Assembly (NCBI GenBank): GCA_016745055.1
Contig: JADGDF010000018.1
Location: 1 to 40,690 of the forward strand
Direction of reading: 5' to 3'
Length of the DNA stretch: 40,690 nucleotides
DNA from: Thiotrichaceae bacterium
GTDB lineage: Bacteria > Pseudomonadota > Gammaproteobacteria > Beggiatoales > Beggiatoaceae
The notes beneath the pieces were generated by a model that ran no database searches, was not told where the DNA came from, and saw only the letters and a program-made list of their open reading frames with translations. Position numbers and translations under genes: made by a program. Shown one piece after another: positions 7,733 to 17,797 of the stretch (position 1 is the stretch's first letter; every line of letters starts with the position of its first letter).

Positions 7733-9928
7733 ATGTCAAGCCAATCTGCACAAAATGGTTTTCTTTCAAAGCTTTCTGGTAAAGTTCCCTTACGGATTAT
7801 GATTGTTATCCCGTTTGTGGCGTTGGTTTCATTCGCAGGCGGACTAACAGGATATCTTTCATTACGTAATGGGCAAGAAGCCGTTAATAATGTGGCATCC
7901 CAGCTACGCGGTGAAGTTACAGCAAGAATTGAAGAACGTGTGCAAAGTTACTTGGAAACTGCGCACAAAGTTAATAAATTAAATGCAAATGATATTGAAC
8001 TTGGACAATTAAATTTAGAAGATACTTTAGCCTTAGAAAAGTATTTTTGGAAACGCATCCAATCTTTTGAAGAAGTCACTAATATTTTTATTGGTATTCA
8101 AAAAGAAGGTTCAATGTATGGGGCAAAAGGCATTGGCACTGATTTACCTCAGATAATTTTGGGGAATGATTCAACAGGTGGTAGTTTGAACTACTACGAT
8201 ACAGATACATTAGGAAATCGAGAAAAAGTCAGAGAAAGTGCGCCAGATTATGATCCTAGAGTGCGTTCTTGGTATAAAGACGCGGTCAAGGTAGGTGAAT
8301 CAATTTGGAGTCCAATTTATCCTGAATTTGCCACTAAAGCCCTTGCAATTACTGCTGCTCAACCTGTTTATGATGAGAACGATTCGCTGTTAGGCGTATT
8401 AGGTAGTACTGCAATTTTTACTGAAGTCAATGAATTCCTCAGTAGTTTGAAAATTGGAGAGCATGGTGAAACTTTTATCATGGAACGTTCAGGGCTCCTT
8501 GTCAGTACATCAACACCAGCCCCTGTTTTCATTACCAAAGAAGTTGATCGCGATGGTAAAAAAGAAAGATTGACTGAGCGTGTTAATGCAACTCAAAGTG
8601 AAAATGAAATCATCAGTGCAACTGCACAACATCTAAAAGAGCAATTTGAAGATTTAGCTGAAATACAAGAAGCCATGCAATTAGAATTTAGCTTCAAGGG
8701 CGAGAAAGAATTTGTTCAAGTGAGTCCACTGAGAGATAAACGTGGATTGGACTGGTTAGTCGTGGTTACCATTCCTGAAAAAGATTTTATGGCACAAATT
8801 CACGCAAATACCCAAATGACAATTTGGTTATCCGTCATCACAATTCTGTTGACAACGATTGTTGGTTTATTTACTGCTAAAGGGATTATTGGCCCTATTC
8901 TTAGGCTCAACACTGCTAGCAAAAAGTTTGCAGAAGGGCAATGGGATCAGTCTCTGCCCACAAATCGCACAGATGAACTGGGAGACTTGGCAAGATCATT
9001 CAGCTCTATGGGAGAGCAGGTTAAACAATCCTTTATTGCACTGGAAGAAGCTAATGCAAACCTAGAACATAAAGTTGAAGACCGCACTAAAGAGCTGAAA
9101 GAATCTCAAGCCCAGTTGGTTCAATCTGAAAAAATGGCATCGCTGGGTCAGATGGTGGCAGGGGTTGCACATGAAATTAATACTCCTCTGGGATATGTGC
9201 GCAGTAATGTTGAAATGGTACAAAGTTTATTCAGTGAAGCTGAAAACTTATATAGCGTTTATACACAACTGCTCAATACCTTAACTTCACCTGAGGCCAC
9301 GGAAGAAGATATTAACGGGCAACTTGTGGGTGCAGCAGAGTTAAGCCAATCGTTTTATGAAGATGATACTTTTGGAGATGCTCAAGCCCTTTGTGGTGAT
9401 ATGGTAAAAGGCTTAGATCAAATTGCAGAGTTGGTATTAAACTTGAAAGATTTTAGCCGTGTTGATAGCGTAAGAGTACAAAATGTAAGTGTCAATCAAT
9501 GCTTAGACAGTGTACTAGTCATTGGCCACCACGCGATTGGGCCTAAAATTGAAATTACGAAGGAATATGATGACAACGTGCCAGGGATTGAATGTTCGCC
9601 ATCCCATGTCAACCAAGTTTTACTTAATATTATTACCAATGCGGCACAAGCGATTGATGATGCAGGAAAAATCACCTTGAGAACTGGAGCAGATGCAGAC
9701 AAGGTCAAAATTGAAATAGAAGATAATGGTAAAGGTATTCCAGACGATGTCCGTGAAAAGATTTTTGATCCTTTTTTCACAACTAAACCAATTGGTGAAG
9801 GTACTGGATTGGGTCTTTCCATCTGCTATAAGATCATCGAACAACACGAAGGGCAGATTGAAGTTGAATCTGAAATGGGTAAAGGCACTAAGTTCATTAT
9901 TACGCTTCCCCGTCAAACTGAGGCATAA
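7733..9928 (+). CDS. Transmembrane dCache sensor histidine kinase
   Basis: A 731-residue membrane sensor kinase. TM1 lies at about 22-45 and TM2 at 362-384. Between them is a ~315-residue periplasmic domain of dCache_1 type, with [18 protein letters not shown] and the signature [24 protein letters not shown] domain (about 385-440) and coiled coil follow. The phospho-acceptor is His480 in [19 protein letters not shown], a histidine kinase subclass lacking the usual ELRTP box. The ATPase has [17 protein letters not shown] and GTGLGLSI. The dCache domain probably binds a small extracellular ligand that cannot be named. The response-regulator gene starts 64 bp downstream and is the likely partner. 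Confidence 0.92.
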   Translation: MSSQSAQNGFLSKLSGKVPLRIMIVIPFVALVSFAGGLTGYLSLRNGQEAVNNVASQLRGEVTARIEERVQSYLETAHKVNKLNANDIELGQLNLEDTLALEKYFWKRIQSFEEVTNIFIGIQKEGSMYGAKGIGTDLPQIILGNDSTGGSLNYYDTDTLGNREKVRESAPDYDPRVRSWYKDAVKVGESIWSPIYPEFATKALAITAAQPVYDENDSLLGVLGSTAIFTEVNEFLSSLKIGEHGETFIMERSGLLVSTSTPAPVFITKEVDRDGKKERLTERVNATQSENEIISATAQHLKEQFEDLAEIQEAMQLEFSFKGEKEFVQVSPLRDKRGLDWLVVVTIPEKDFMAQIHANTQMTIWLSVITILLTTIVGLFTAKGIIGPILRLNTASKKFAEGQWDQSLPTNRTDELGDLARSFSSMGEQVKQSFIALEEANANLEHKVEDRTKELKESQAQLVQSEKMASLGQMVAGVAHEINTPLGYVRSNVEMVQSLFSEAENLYSVYTQLLNTLTSPEATEEDINGQLVGAAELSQSFYEDDTFGDAQALCGDMVKGLDQIAELVLNLKDFSRVDSVRVQNVSVNQCLDSVLVIGHHAIGPKIEITKEYDDNVPGIECSPSHVNQVLLNIITNAAQAIDDAGKITLRTGADADKVKIEIEDNGKGIPDDVREKIFDPFFTTKPIGEGTGLGLSICYKIIEQHEGQIEVESEMGKGTKFIITLPRQTEA

Positions 9929-9992
9929 AGGAAGGCATACTTGTGAAGCCGAGTAATCATTGTCTTAAACTGAACACTTATTTGGAGCTTGT

Positions 9993-10895
9993 ATGACCGA
10001 TAAAGCTACTATTTTATTTGTAGATGATGAAGAGGCTATCCTAAGATCACTCAAAATGCTGTTTAAATCACAGTACAACGTCAAAACTACCACTGATGGT
10101 AATGAAGCGATTGAGATTGTTAAAGGACAAACAGTCCACGTTGTTGTGAGTGATCAAAGAATGCCTATTATGCCTGGCGTAGAGGTATTACGGTTGGTGA
10201 AGGAAAACTCACCCAATACCATGCGCCTTCTACTAACAGGCTATTCAGACTGGACAGCGATGGTGGGTTCAGTCAATGAAGGGGAAGTTTTCCGTTTCAT
10301 TAATAAGCCCTGGGTTAACGAAGAAATTAAAGAAACTGTCTCTCAAGCCGTTGAAATTGCGATGAGTTTGACAGGTATTCAGGCTGATATTAAAGATTCA
10401 GGTGATAAGCTTGGTGTACTGGTCATTGACGATGATCCTTCTACTTATGATTCTGTTAAAGGATTAGTGGAAGATAAATTTTCGGTAAAAAGTACTGCAT
10501 CCATCGAAGAAGCCTTTGGTATATTAAGTGAAGACCCTAATATTGCAGTGGTTGTCACTGAGGTAAAAATTGGTGGAGAAGATGTTACTGAACCTTTAAA
10601 GAAACTTAAGGAAATTTATCCCAGTATTTTGACACTTATTCTGACATCTTTCCAAGATACGCAGTTACTCATTGACTTAATTAACCAAGGGCAAATTTTT
10701 AGGTTTATGCCTAAACCAATATTGCCTAAATTACTGGAAATGAGTATTAATGCAGCCGTCCGTCACTATAAAGTTTGTCAAGCAGCACCAATGTTACTCA
10801 AACGCCATGCTGTCGCAAAACCAAAAGACAGTTCGGAAATGAAAGTATCTGGTAAAATTATGGGATATTTGCAGAAAATTCGAGAAAGGTTATAA
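9993..10895 (+). CDS. Double-receiver response regulator (REC-pseudoREC)
   Basis: A 300-residue protein with two receiver domains and no recognisable output domain. REC1 (about 5-120) has the acidic pair Asp11/Asp12, phospho-acceptor Asp54 in VVSDQRMP and Lys105 in INKPW, and belongs to the DQRMP type seen in RpfG/HupR-like regulators. REC2 (about 140-258) keeps the acidic residues VIDDDPS, Thr218 and Lys241 in MPKPI, but has Glu190 (VVVTEVKIGG) where the phospho-acceptor Asp should be. A Lys-rich tail of about 40 residues follows. A TTGGAG ribosome binding site precedes the ATG. It very probably serves the upstream dCache kinase. With no DNA-binding domain, it should act through protein contacts. 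Confidence 0.88.
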   Translation: MTDKATILFVDDEEAILRSLKMLFKSQYNVKTTTDGNEAIEIVKGQTVHVVVSDQRMPIMPGVEVLRLVKENSPNTMRLLLTGYSDWTAMVGSVNEGEVFRFINKPWVNEEIKETVSQAVEIAMSLTGIQADIKDSGDKLGVLVIDDDPSTYDSVKGLVEDKFSVKSTASIEEAFGILSEDPNIAVVVTEVKIGGEDVTEPLKKLKEIYPSILTLILTSFQDTQLLIDLINQGQIFRFMPKPILPKLLEMSINAAVRHYKVCQAAPMLLKRHAVAKPKDSSEMKVSGKIMGYLQKIRERL

Positions 10896-10911
10896 CATTT
10901 AAGGTAAGATT

Positions 10912-10937
10912 TCAGGAGTCAGGTTTCTGGCTTCTGA
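10912..10937. repeat. Hairpin between convergent genes
   Basis: TCAGGAGTCAG (10912-10922) and CTGGCTTCTGA (10927-10937) pair over 11 positions, with two G-T wobbles, around a GTTT loop. It lies exactly between two convergent genes. With no T-tract it may be a REP-like element or a processing/termination hairpin serving both sides. Confidence 0.45.
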
Positions 10938-10938
10938 G

Positions 10939-11253
10939 CTAATCAAGTCGACTGATAATCAATAGCACCATTAAAACCAATATAAATAATACCCACCACC
11001 AAGAATATTCCTCATTTACATTAGTGGGTTCCGTGATTTTAGTCATGGTATGAGTTAATAAATTATTCATCATGAATATTTCGTTACCCACATGATAATT
11101 TCGTCCCCCCATTAAAATAGTATGTTTTCCTTCTATTTTTGAAATAAGCACAAAACACCCTAAATCATTGAATCTCGTAATGCGACCCCGTACATGGATG
11201 CGTTTATCAAAGTCTTCGAAGTAAAATTCAACATCATCCCCGACACTAAACAT
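10939..11253 (-). CDS. Small protein with beta-rich N-terminus and C-terminal membrane anchor
   Basis: A 104-residue protein of unknown function. Residues 1-65 look like a small beta-barrel (FSVGDDVEFYFEDFDKRIHVRGRITRFNDLGCFVLIS, with alternating hydrophobic residues), somewhat like PilZ or SH3-type folds but without the RxxxR/DxSxxG motifs of PilZ. A single C-terminal helix (WWWVLFILVLMVLLIIS, about 86-102) anchors it, giving a tail-anchored protein with the domain in the cytoplasm. It is transcribed towards the response regulator and has no operon partner. Confidence 0.6.
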   Translation of the reverse strand: MFSVGDDVEFYFEDFDKRIHVRGRITRFNDLGCFVLISKIEGKHTILMGGRNYHVGNEIFMMNNLLTHTMTKITEPTNVNEEYSWWWVLFILVLMVLLIISRLD

Positions 11254-11667
11254 ATCTTGTTCCTAGGTTCACACTTGCGTCTAAGCCTGCAAAAATAGTG
11301 CCGTATGCTCATATTTATTTTTTTTCACTTTATTTAATATTTATTATTTTTATTGACTTGCAACGATTATGATTAGTCAAAACAAAATACGACGTTGTTT
11401 TTAAATAATTGACACTAAAGTTTTTGCTTAAACGAACAATCAAACGCTCTGTGTAAGCATCTAAACTTTAAACCTAAACAATTATTTTATCATATATTGT
11501 TGAGTGTTTTTTAGTATAAATTTTATTTATTGAATATGTTTAAACTTTGTAATAATGATTAGGCAATTTAAGTCTTTAAATTCAAATGCTTTCAAGTAGC
11601 CTAATGCGTTAATGCCACACTTGATATAAAATACTTGTAAAATTGGATTACTTTAAAAGGAAATACC
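11254..11667. other. Divergent intergenic region
   Basis: About 410 bp of AT-rich DNA between the divergent small membrane protein gene and rfbB. I see no gene. AAAAGGAAA at 11654-11662 is the ribosome binding site for the TTG start of rfbB. Confidence 0.5.
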
Positions 11668-12732
11668 TTGAGACTCATTATTACAGGTGGTGCGGGATTT
11701 ATTGGTTCTGCGGTTATTCGCTATTTGATCTCGCAAACAGATGTGACCGTTCTAAATATCGATAAACTAACCTATGCTGGCAATTTAGATTCTTTAACAA
11801 CTGTTGAAAAAAGTTCACGCTATCATTTTGCGCAAGCAGATATTTGTGATGCGGCAAAGCTTGAAAAGCTATTTACAGAATTTCAGCCAACTGCTGTCAT
11901 GCATTTAGCCGCAGAATCTCATGTAGACCGTTCAATTGATGGACCTGCAGACTTTATTCAAACCAATATCATAGGCACATATACACTACTAGAAGCGACT
12001 CGCGCGTATTGGCAAAATTTAAGTGAGGTGGCAAAAAAAGAGTTTCGTTTTCATCATGTATCTACCGACGAAGTATATGGTAGCTTGGGAGAAACGGGGT
12101 TATTTACAGAAATCACGGCTTATCAACCCAATTCACCTTACTCTGCAAGCAAGGCATCTTCTGATCACCTTGTACGTGCCTGGCATCATACCTATAATTT
12201 TCCTGTCGTGACCACAAATTGCTCTAATAATTATGGTCCTTACCAATTTCCTGAAAAACTTATTCCTTTGATTATCTTAAATGCACTGGTGGGTAAAAGC
12301 TTGCCAGTCTACGGTCAAGGGGAAAATGTACGTGACTGGTTGTTTGTTGATGATCATGCTCGTGCATTATGCTTAGTTTTGCAACAAGGTCAATTAGGTG
12401 AAACTTATAATATTGGTGGACATAACGAAAAGAAAAATATTGATGTTATCCATACATTATGTGAAACTTTGGATGAATTATTACCAAATGCTCAATATAA
12501 GCCACACCATCAACTCATTGCTTTTGTGGCAGATAGACCTGGCCATGATTTGCGTTATGCAATTGATGCCAGCAAAATTCAAAAAACCTTGGGTTGGCAA
12601 CCTCAAGAAACCTTTGAAACAGGTTTACGTAAAACTGTACAGTGGTATTTAGAAAATGAAACTTGGTGGCAGCGAGTTCAAAATGGCGCTTATCGCGGAG
12701 AAAGGTTAGGATTAAATACTATGATTACATAG
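11668..12732 (+). CDS. rfbB: dTDP-glucose 4,6-dehydratase RfbB
   Basis: A 354-residue extended short-chain dehydrogenase/reductase that converts dTDP-glucose to dTDP-4-keto-6-deoxyglucose, the second step of dTDP-L-rhamnose synthesis. It has the NAD-binding [14 protein letters not shown] at the N-terminus, [15 protein letters not shown], the catalytic Thr-Asp-Glu ([12 protein letters not shown]), [15 protein letters not shown] with the Tyr-xxx-Lys pair, and [15 protein letters not shown]. Length is normal. The start is TTG at 11668 behind an AAAAGGAA site, and it lies immediately before the first beta strand as expected. The reductase rfbD is ~20 kb away (32224-33126); rfbA and rfbC are not in this window. 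Confidence 0.95.
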   Translation: MRLIITGGAGFIGSAVIRYLISQTDVTVLNIDKLTYAGNLDSLTTVEKSSRYHFAQADICDAAKLEKLFTEFQPTAVMHLAAESHVDRSIDGPADFIQTNIIGTYTLLEATRAYWQNLSEVAKKEFRFHHVSTDEVYGSLGETGLFTEITAYQPNSPYSASKASSDHLVRAWHHTYNFPVVTTNCSNNYGPYQFPEKLIPLIILNALVGKSLPVYGQGENVRDWLFVDDHARALCLVLQQGQLGETYNIGGHNEKKNIDVIHTLCETLDELLPNAQYKPHHQLIAFVADRPGHDLRYAIDASKIQKTLGWQPQETFETGLRKTVQWYLENETWWQRVQNGAYRGERLGLNTMIT

Positions 12733-12874
12733 GGATAAATATTTGTTGTCTTGATAATATGTCAAGTTGCTTGAGTGGAGAGGTATCATTATCTTTGATA
12801 ATGAGTGAAAAATTATTGCTTTTTTATTTTTTTTATATTGTGTTTAAAAATCATGAGCAGATTTTAGGATTATT

Positions 12875-13363
12875 ATGCTAGAAGAAGCAGGTACTGTCAT
12901 TGCCATAGATAAACAATTTGCTTGGATTGAACTAAAACGCACTTCAAGTTGTGGACAATGTCATGTCAAAGGCTGTGGTAACGCTGTGTTAGCCCAAGCG
13001 CTTGGACAAAAAACAGTTAATATTCAAGTTGCTAATCATTTAGCTGCAAAACTGGGCGACAAGGTCATCATTGGACAAAAAGAGACTACTTTGTTGAAAA
13101 GTGCTTTCGTAATGTACCTATTGCCCTTATTTTTCTCCTTATTTTTTGGCGTGGGCTACACGTTGTTAGCAAAATTATGGCAATGGCCAACTGTTGAACT
13201 TTTTACAATGATTTCAACGGTTATTGGTTTTATTGTTGGTTTATTCTTTGTAAAACTAGCTGCCCATAAAATCAGCAAAACAACTGATTTTCAACCAGTG
13301 CTCATACGTGTTTTACCTTCCCAAGATATACCTATCATCTGTACCATGCCTGACGCACATTAA
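12875..13363 (+). CDS. rseC: RseC/MucC family membrane protein (SoxR-reducing type)
   Basis: A 162-residue protein with a cytoplasmic Cys-rich N-terminus (SSCGQCHVKGCGNAVLAQALG, residues ~25-45; cysteines in a CxxC...C pattern) and two membrane helices (~75-100 and ~107-128). This is the RseC/MucC architecture. Known members modulate the envelope-stress sigma-E system or belong to the Rsx/Rse SoxR-reducing complex. Here rseC is not beside rpoE, rseA or rseB. It lies 142 bp after rfbB and 11 bp before murE, so it is probably cotranscribed with murE. The cysteine pattern could bind a metal or an Fe-S centre, which is inference. Confidence 0.85.
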   Translation: MLEEAGTVIAIDKQFAWIELKRTSSCGQCHVKGCGNAVLAQALGQKTVNIQVANHLAAKLGDKVIIGQKETTLLKSAFVMYLLPLFFSLFFGVGYTLLAKLWQWPTVELFTMISTVIGFIVGLFFVKLAAHKISKTTDFQPVLIRVLPSQDIPIICTMPDAH

Positions 13364-13374
13364 TTAGCCTAATC

Positions 13375-14838
13375 ATGTCTATCAGCAAAAAACTTAACCA
13401 ATTGATTGAAGTAAAAACAGATTTTAATTGTACTGTCACAGGATTAACGCTTGACAGCCGCAAAGTCCAACCTGGAGAACTGTTTTTTGCTTTATCAGGT
13501 ACTCAAACACATGGTAGCCGCTACATTGATATGGCCTTGCAACAAGGTGCCATTGCCGTTTTAAAAGAAGCAGATACTAGTCACTGTGAATGGTTGCAAA
13601 ATCAAATACCTTGCATTTCTATTCCCAATTTATCTCAAAAAGTGGGTACAATTGCCGCACAATTTTATGATAACCCCACCCATAAAATGCAAGTAGTCGG
13701 TATTACGGGCACAAATGGCAAAACGACTGTTTCTCACATTATTGCTCAATTATTACAACACCACGCTATTAACTGTGGTTTGATTGGCACTTTGGGCTAT
13801 GGTTTACATGGTAAATTGCAAGCGGCCTTAAATACTACGCCTGATGCGGTTTATTTACAAAAACAGTTTGCACAATGGTCGTCCCAAAATATTCACCATA
13901 TTGCGATGGAAGTCTCTTCTCATGCGCTTGAACAAGGTAGAGTGAATGGTATTTCGTTTAAAACTGCGGTATTAACGAATTTGAGCCAGGATCACTTAGA
14001 TTATCACCAAACCATGCAAGCTTACGCCGCCGCTAAACAGAAATTATTTAGTATGTCAGGCATAAAGGTTGTAGTACTGAATCGAGATGATGCATTCGGA
14101 CAGCAAATACGTCGTCAATTAGATAATCATATAGTGACTTGTTTAACTTATGGTTTAACCGATCAAAGTGATGTGTATGCCAAAATTATTGAATATAACG
14201 AACAAGGTATGTTATTGAACATTCATACGCCTTGGGGTAATGAGCGATGCCATGCGCCACTTTTTGGGCAATTTAATATCAGCAATGTATTAGCAGCTAT
14301 CACTGTCTTGCTACAAATGGGATTTGATTTATCTTCCTTATTGAGTAAATTAAAAAACATTAAATCGGTTGACGGACGCATGGAATGTTTCAGTCATTCT
14401 GAACAACCAACAGTTATTGTTGACTATGCACACACGCCAGATGCATTGAAAAATGCTTTATTGGCCCTGAAATCTCACTGTCAGGGTGAACTATGGTGTG
14501 TTTTTGGTTGCGGTGGCACCCGTGATCAGACAAAGCGCCCCATCATGGGAAAAATTGCCACTGAACATGCAGACAAAATAATTTTAACCAATGATAACCC
14601 ACGTTATGAAGACGCTCAACAAATTATTAAAGACATACAACAAGGTTGCCCTAATCCCACCGCTATTATTGCTGATCGCGCTCAAGCCATTCATTATGCG
14701 ATTCAAACTGCGACGAAAGAGGATGTTATTCTTATTGCTGGCAAAGGCCATGAAGACTATCAACAAATTGGAAGTGAACGCTTTCCTTTTAGTGATAGAG
14801 CATTAGTTCAATCATTACTCAATGCTCATTCAAATTAG
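13375..14838 (+). CDS. murE: UDP-MurNAc-L-Ala-D-Glu:meso-diaminopimelate ligase MurE
   Basis: A 487-residue Mur ligase that adds the third amino acid to the peptidoglycan stem peptide using ATP. Domains: an N-terminal UDP-MurNAc binding region (LTLDSRKVQPGELFFAL), the central ATPase with P-loop GITGTNGKTTVSH (about 113-125), EVSSHALEQGRV and NLSQDHLDYH, and the C-terminal domain with DNPR near 407. The DNPR motif is characteristic of enzymes that select meso-diaminopimelate rather than lysine. The lysine that is carbamylated in this family falls in the AAKQKLF segment. murE is usually in the dcw cluster beside murF and mraY; here it follows rseC instead. Confidence 0.95.
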   Translation: MSISKKLNQLIEVKTDFNCTVTGLTLDSRKVQPGELFFALSGTQTHGSRYIDMALQQGAIAVLKEADTSHCEWLQNQIPCISIPNLSQKVGTIAAQFYDNPTHKMQVVGITGTNGKTTVSHIIAQLLQHHAINCGLIGTLGYGLHGKLQAALNTTPDAVYLQKQFAQWSSQNIHHIAMEVSSHALEQGRVNGISFKTAVLTNLSQDHLDYHQTMQAYAAAKQKLFSMSGIKVVVLNRDDAFGQQIRRQLDNHIVTCLTYGLTDQSDVYAKIIEYNEQGMLLNIHTPWGNERCHAPLFGQFNISNVLAAITVLLQMGFDLSSLLSKLKNIKSVDGRMECFSHSEQPTVIVDYAHTPDALKNALLALKSHCQGELWCVFGCGGTRDQTKRPIMGKIATEHADKIILTNDNPRYEDAQQIIKDIQQGCPNPTAIIADRAQAIHYAIQTATKEDVILIAGKGHEDYQQIGSERFPFSDRALVQSLLNAHSN

Positions 14839-14956
14839 TGATAAACATTACCAAAATTAGCATAGAACAAAACTTCCTGAATATAAAATATCATGTAAAA
14901 TATACACTTTTCCATGTTTAATGTTTATTTTCATTTTGGGAAATAATGATTTATCT

Positions 14957-17362
14957 ATGCTTGCAAATATACCCCCACAGCTTTGTATTCAATGTTTTAA
15001 ACATGAAACAAAGCATCACAGATGCCCACAGTGTGGTTTTGATGAAAAAAAATATCAATCTCATCCACTGTTTTTGGCACCTCGTACAGTGCTAAAAGAT
15101 CAATATATCATTGGGAAAACCATTGGGCAGGGAGGATTCGGCGTCACTTATTTGGGCATTGATACACGATTAGATAAAAAAGTTGCCATTAAAGAATATT
15201 TACCTGCTGCACTGGTGACACGCGATTTAAGTCAAGCAACCGTTATTCCCATTAAACGACAGGAAAATGCTTTTCAAACAGGTTTACAGTTTTTTATTGA
15301 AGAAGCAAGAAATCTGGCCAAATTTACTCATCCACATATTGTGCGAGTGATGAATTTTTTTGAAGCTAATCACACTGGCTACATGGTAATGGAGTACTTG
15401 CAAGGGCAAACTTTATCTGAAATTCTGAACCGGTCAAATCAAACATTTACGGTTGAACAAGCTCTAACCATTATGTTCCCATTGTTGGATGCGCTGCAAA
15501 CCGTCCACGACCAACATGTTTATCATCGCGATATTTCAGCCCACAATGTTTTTATTCTGGAAGATAGTACGCCCATATTGATCGACTTTGGTGCCGCCCG
15601 TCATATTATTGGCGAGTATAGCCAAAGTTTAGATTTAGTGCTTAAACATGGTTATTCACCTTTAGAGCAGTATTCAGGCAAAGGCAAAATTGGACCTTGG
15701 ACGGATATTTATGCCTGTGGTGCTTTGTTATATTTATTAATGACAGGCAAGTTACCCTCTGCAGCCACTGATCGTTATGCTGAAGATTTTTTAGTTCCAC
15801 CAAATTCAAAGTTACTGATTTCTGAATCATTAAATCAAGCGATTTTACAAGCATTAGCCGTCAAAATAGAAAAACGCTTTCAGTCTATTAAAGCATTTAA
15901 ATTAGCGTTGGAAGGAAAGTTAGTCCCTCCAAAGCCTATTAAACCAAAATCTAAACTGAAATCTATATTAGTTACATTTATTTTACTAATAGGTTTGGCA
16001 AGTTTGCTATATTATTTGCTTTTTATCCAACCAGTCCAAAAATTATTGGAACAAGCGAGACAGCAATGGTCACAATCAAAACTTATTGTGCCTGCAGAAG
16101 ATAATGTGTACGCCACCTATCAACAAATACTGGTGATTGAGCCGCAAAATGCGAAGGTAAAAATAGGGTTAAAACGATTGGTTCAACATTATATTCAATC
16201 AGCTTTGCACTACCAAACACAATCACAATTTGAAAAAAGTTTGTCCTTAGTCCAGCAAGGATTGACTGTTTTCCCAAATAATTCTGAATTACAACAGTTG
16301 CAAACACAGTTAAATCAAACTTTAGCGGCTCAACAACAGCTTGCTAATATTGAACAATTAATACAGAAGGCAAAAGTTTACTTAGCTAGCTCACAACAGC
16401 AATTAGCTTATCAACATTACCAAAGAGTATTAAATTTAAATCCACAACATATTGAAGCAAAAATTGGTTTACAACAAATAGCGACAAATTATGTACAAAT
16501 ATTAATAAATGAACCAGACAATGCATTACTTGAGCAAGCTTTAGCATTATTTCCAGAAAATACAGATTTAAAACGTTTACAAGCAGATATTGAAACACAA
16601 AAAGAAATTGTGTCATTGCAGCAAAAAGCAACAAGGCAATTAGCCAATATATACCTTACAGAACCAAGAGGAAATAATGCTTATGAAACCTATCAGAAAA
16701 TTCTTGTTCTTGATCCAAACAATGGATTGGCACAAACAGGTTTAAATAAAATTGCTGATGCTTATGAAAAGCTGGCTTATTCAGTACAGAAAAAAAATGA
16801 AAAAAGTTTAGCCTTTATTAATAAAGGGTTGCTGATTAATCCAACACACCCAGGGTTATTGAAATTAAAACAACAATTAATGCAACCTGAAAAAGCCAAG
16901 CCTGTACAACCTTTACCTCCACCTGTTGAAAAAACGCTGCCCACTCAGCCATCCATTCCAGTCACAGAACATCAAGACAATAAGTTACAAGCTTTGTTAA
17001 AGCTAGCACAACAACAGTTTGAGACTAAGCAATTGGAATCTGCTGTGCATACTTATCACAACGTATTAGCCTTAGAGCCAGGTAATTTACAAGTGAGGCA
17101 AGGATTAGATAATATTGTGCTGCGTTATGAACAATTAGCCCAAAAAGCTTACCAATCCGAGCAATTATCCAAAAGTTTAAATTATATTGAAAAGGCGTTA
17201 AACCTTCGTCCAAATCATCCTAATTTAAATGCGCTACAAAATAAAATAACTCAACAGCAAATAGCAACTACTGCATTAGAAAAAGCTGAAAAACTGTCGC
17301 CAACAGTTGAAAACGAAACAAATGAACAACCTACCTCTATGATTTTTACACCAACTTTTTAA
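14957..17362 (+). CDS. Zinc-ribbon, Ser/Thr protein kinase and TPR membrane protein
   Basis: An 801-residue protein. It begins with a Cys4 zinc ribbon (Cys10, 13, 23, 26: CIQCFKH...RCPQCGF). A eukaryote-like kinase domain (~48-320) follows, with glycine loop IGQGGFGVTYLG, ATP-binding Lys79 (VAIKEYLP), catalytic loop HRDISAHN (Asp192, Asn197) and DFGAAR (Asp210). One membrane helix lies near 335-357. The rest is several TPR-like repeats (YQRVLNLNPQHIEAKIGLQQ, YQKILVLDPNNGLAQTGLNK, YHNVLALEPGNLQVRQGLDN), Gln-rich and probably periplasmic. The catalytic loop has Ser194 where HRDxK kinases have lysine, a variation I recall from other bacterial kinases. The frame opens at an ATG at 14921; I prefer the ATG at 14957, just before the zinc ribbon. 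Targets are unknown. Confidence 0.85.
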   Translation: MLANIPPQLCIQCFKHETKHHRCPQCGFDEKKYQSHPLFLAPRTVLKDQYIIGKTIGQGGFGVTYLGIDTRLDKKVAIKEYLPAALVTRDLSQATVIPIKRQENAFQTGLQFFIEEARNLAKFTHPHIVRVMNFFEANHTGYMVMEYLQGQTLSEILNRSNQTFTVEQALTIMFPLLDALQTVHDQHVYHRDISAHNVFILEDSTPILIDFGAARHIIGEYSQSLDLVLKHGYSPLEQYSGKGKIGPWTDIYACGALLYLLMTGKLPSAATDRYAEDFLVPPNSKLLISESLNQAILQALAVKIEKRFQSIKAFKLALEGKLVPPKPIKPKSKLKSILVTFILLIGLASLLYYLLFIQPVQKLLEQARQQWSQSKLIVPAEDNVYATYQQILVIEPQNAKVKIGLKRLVQHYIQSALHYQTQSQFEKSLSLVQQGLTVFPNNSELQQLQTQLNQTLAAQQQLANIEQLIQKAKVYLASSQQQLAYQHYQRVLNLNPQHIEAKIGLQQIATNYVQILINEPDNALLEQALALFPENTDLKRLQADIETQKEIVSLQQKATRQLANIYLTEPRGNNAYETYQKILVLDPNNGLAQTGLNKIADAYEKLAYSVQKKNEKSLAFINKGLLINPTHPGLLKLKQQLMQPEKAKPVQPLPPPVEKTLPTQPSIPVTEHQDNKLQALLKLAQQQFETKQLESAVHTYHNVLALEPGNLQVRQGLDNIVLRYEQLAQKAYQSEQLSKSLNYIEKALNLRPNHPNLNALQNKITQQQIATTALEKAEKLSPTVENETNEQPTSMIFTPTF

Positions 17363-17797
17363 AGCCATACTAATCCTATCTGCAGTATTTTTTATACTTT
17401 CGTGTCGTTCGGCAAAATATTTAAGTTTATAAGCTATTGGTAAAATCATTGGTACGAATTTGCAACCTGCACCATCACGTTTTGGCAACTTTAAAGTGTG
17501 ATGGTCGAAGTTACAAACTTGAATTGATTTTGGTAAGAGCAATATTTTATTGAATATAGATTTTTACTAGATTATTAACTATATTAATATTAGTAAATAT
17601 AAAAGTCACTTTAAATTTCAACTATTGAAACTTAACGTATTTTTTTACACTCATAAACAATCCCTTGATATCCTTCCTAAATAAATCTTTACCTTATTAT
17701 TTCAAGATATTAAAAATAACAAAAAATAGTAATATATTGTCCTAAAAGGCGTTTAAATTATTCAAGAAGGGTGTTATTTTCTTTTAGGAAAGAACAT
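17363..17797. other. Intergenic region before the LRR gene
   Basis: About 430 bp without a gene. It contains a long imperfect inverted repeat at 17460-17516 (listed separately) and a very AT-rich stretch that should carry the promoter of the leucine-rich-repeat gene. AGGAAAGA at 17786-17793 is the ribosome binding site that decides the start of that gene. Confidence 0.5.
17460..17516. repeat. Long imperfect inverted repeat (possible MITE relic)
   Basis: TTGCAACCTGCACCATCAC (17460-17478) and GTGATGGTCGAAGTTACAA (17498-17516) are inverted copies matching at 15 of 19 positions, with a 19-bp centre. No T-run follows on the plus strand, so it does not look like a simple terminator. A miniature transposable element or dispersed repeat is possible. 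Confidence 0.45.

Noticed and set aside
17276-17542. 88-codon minus-strand frame after the kinase gene
   Set aside because: It overlaps the end of the kinase gene and the inverted repeat, and shows no protein-like pattern.
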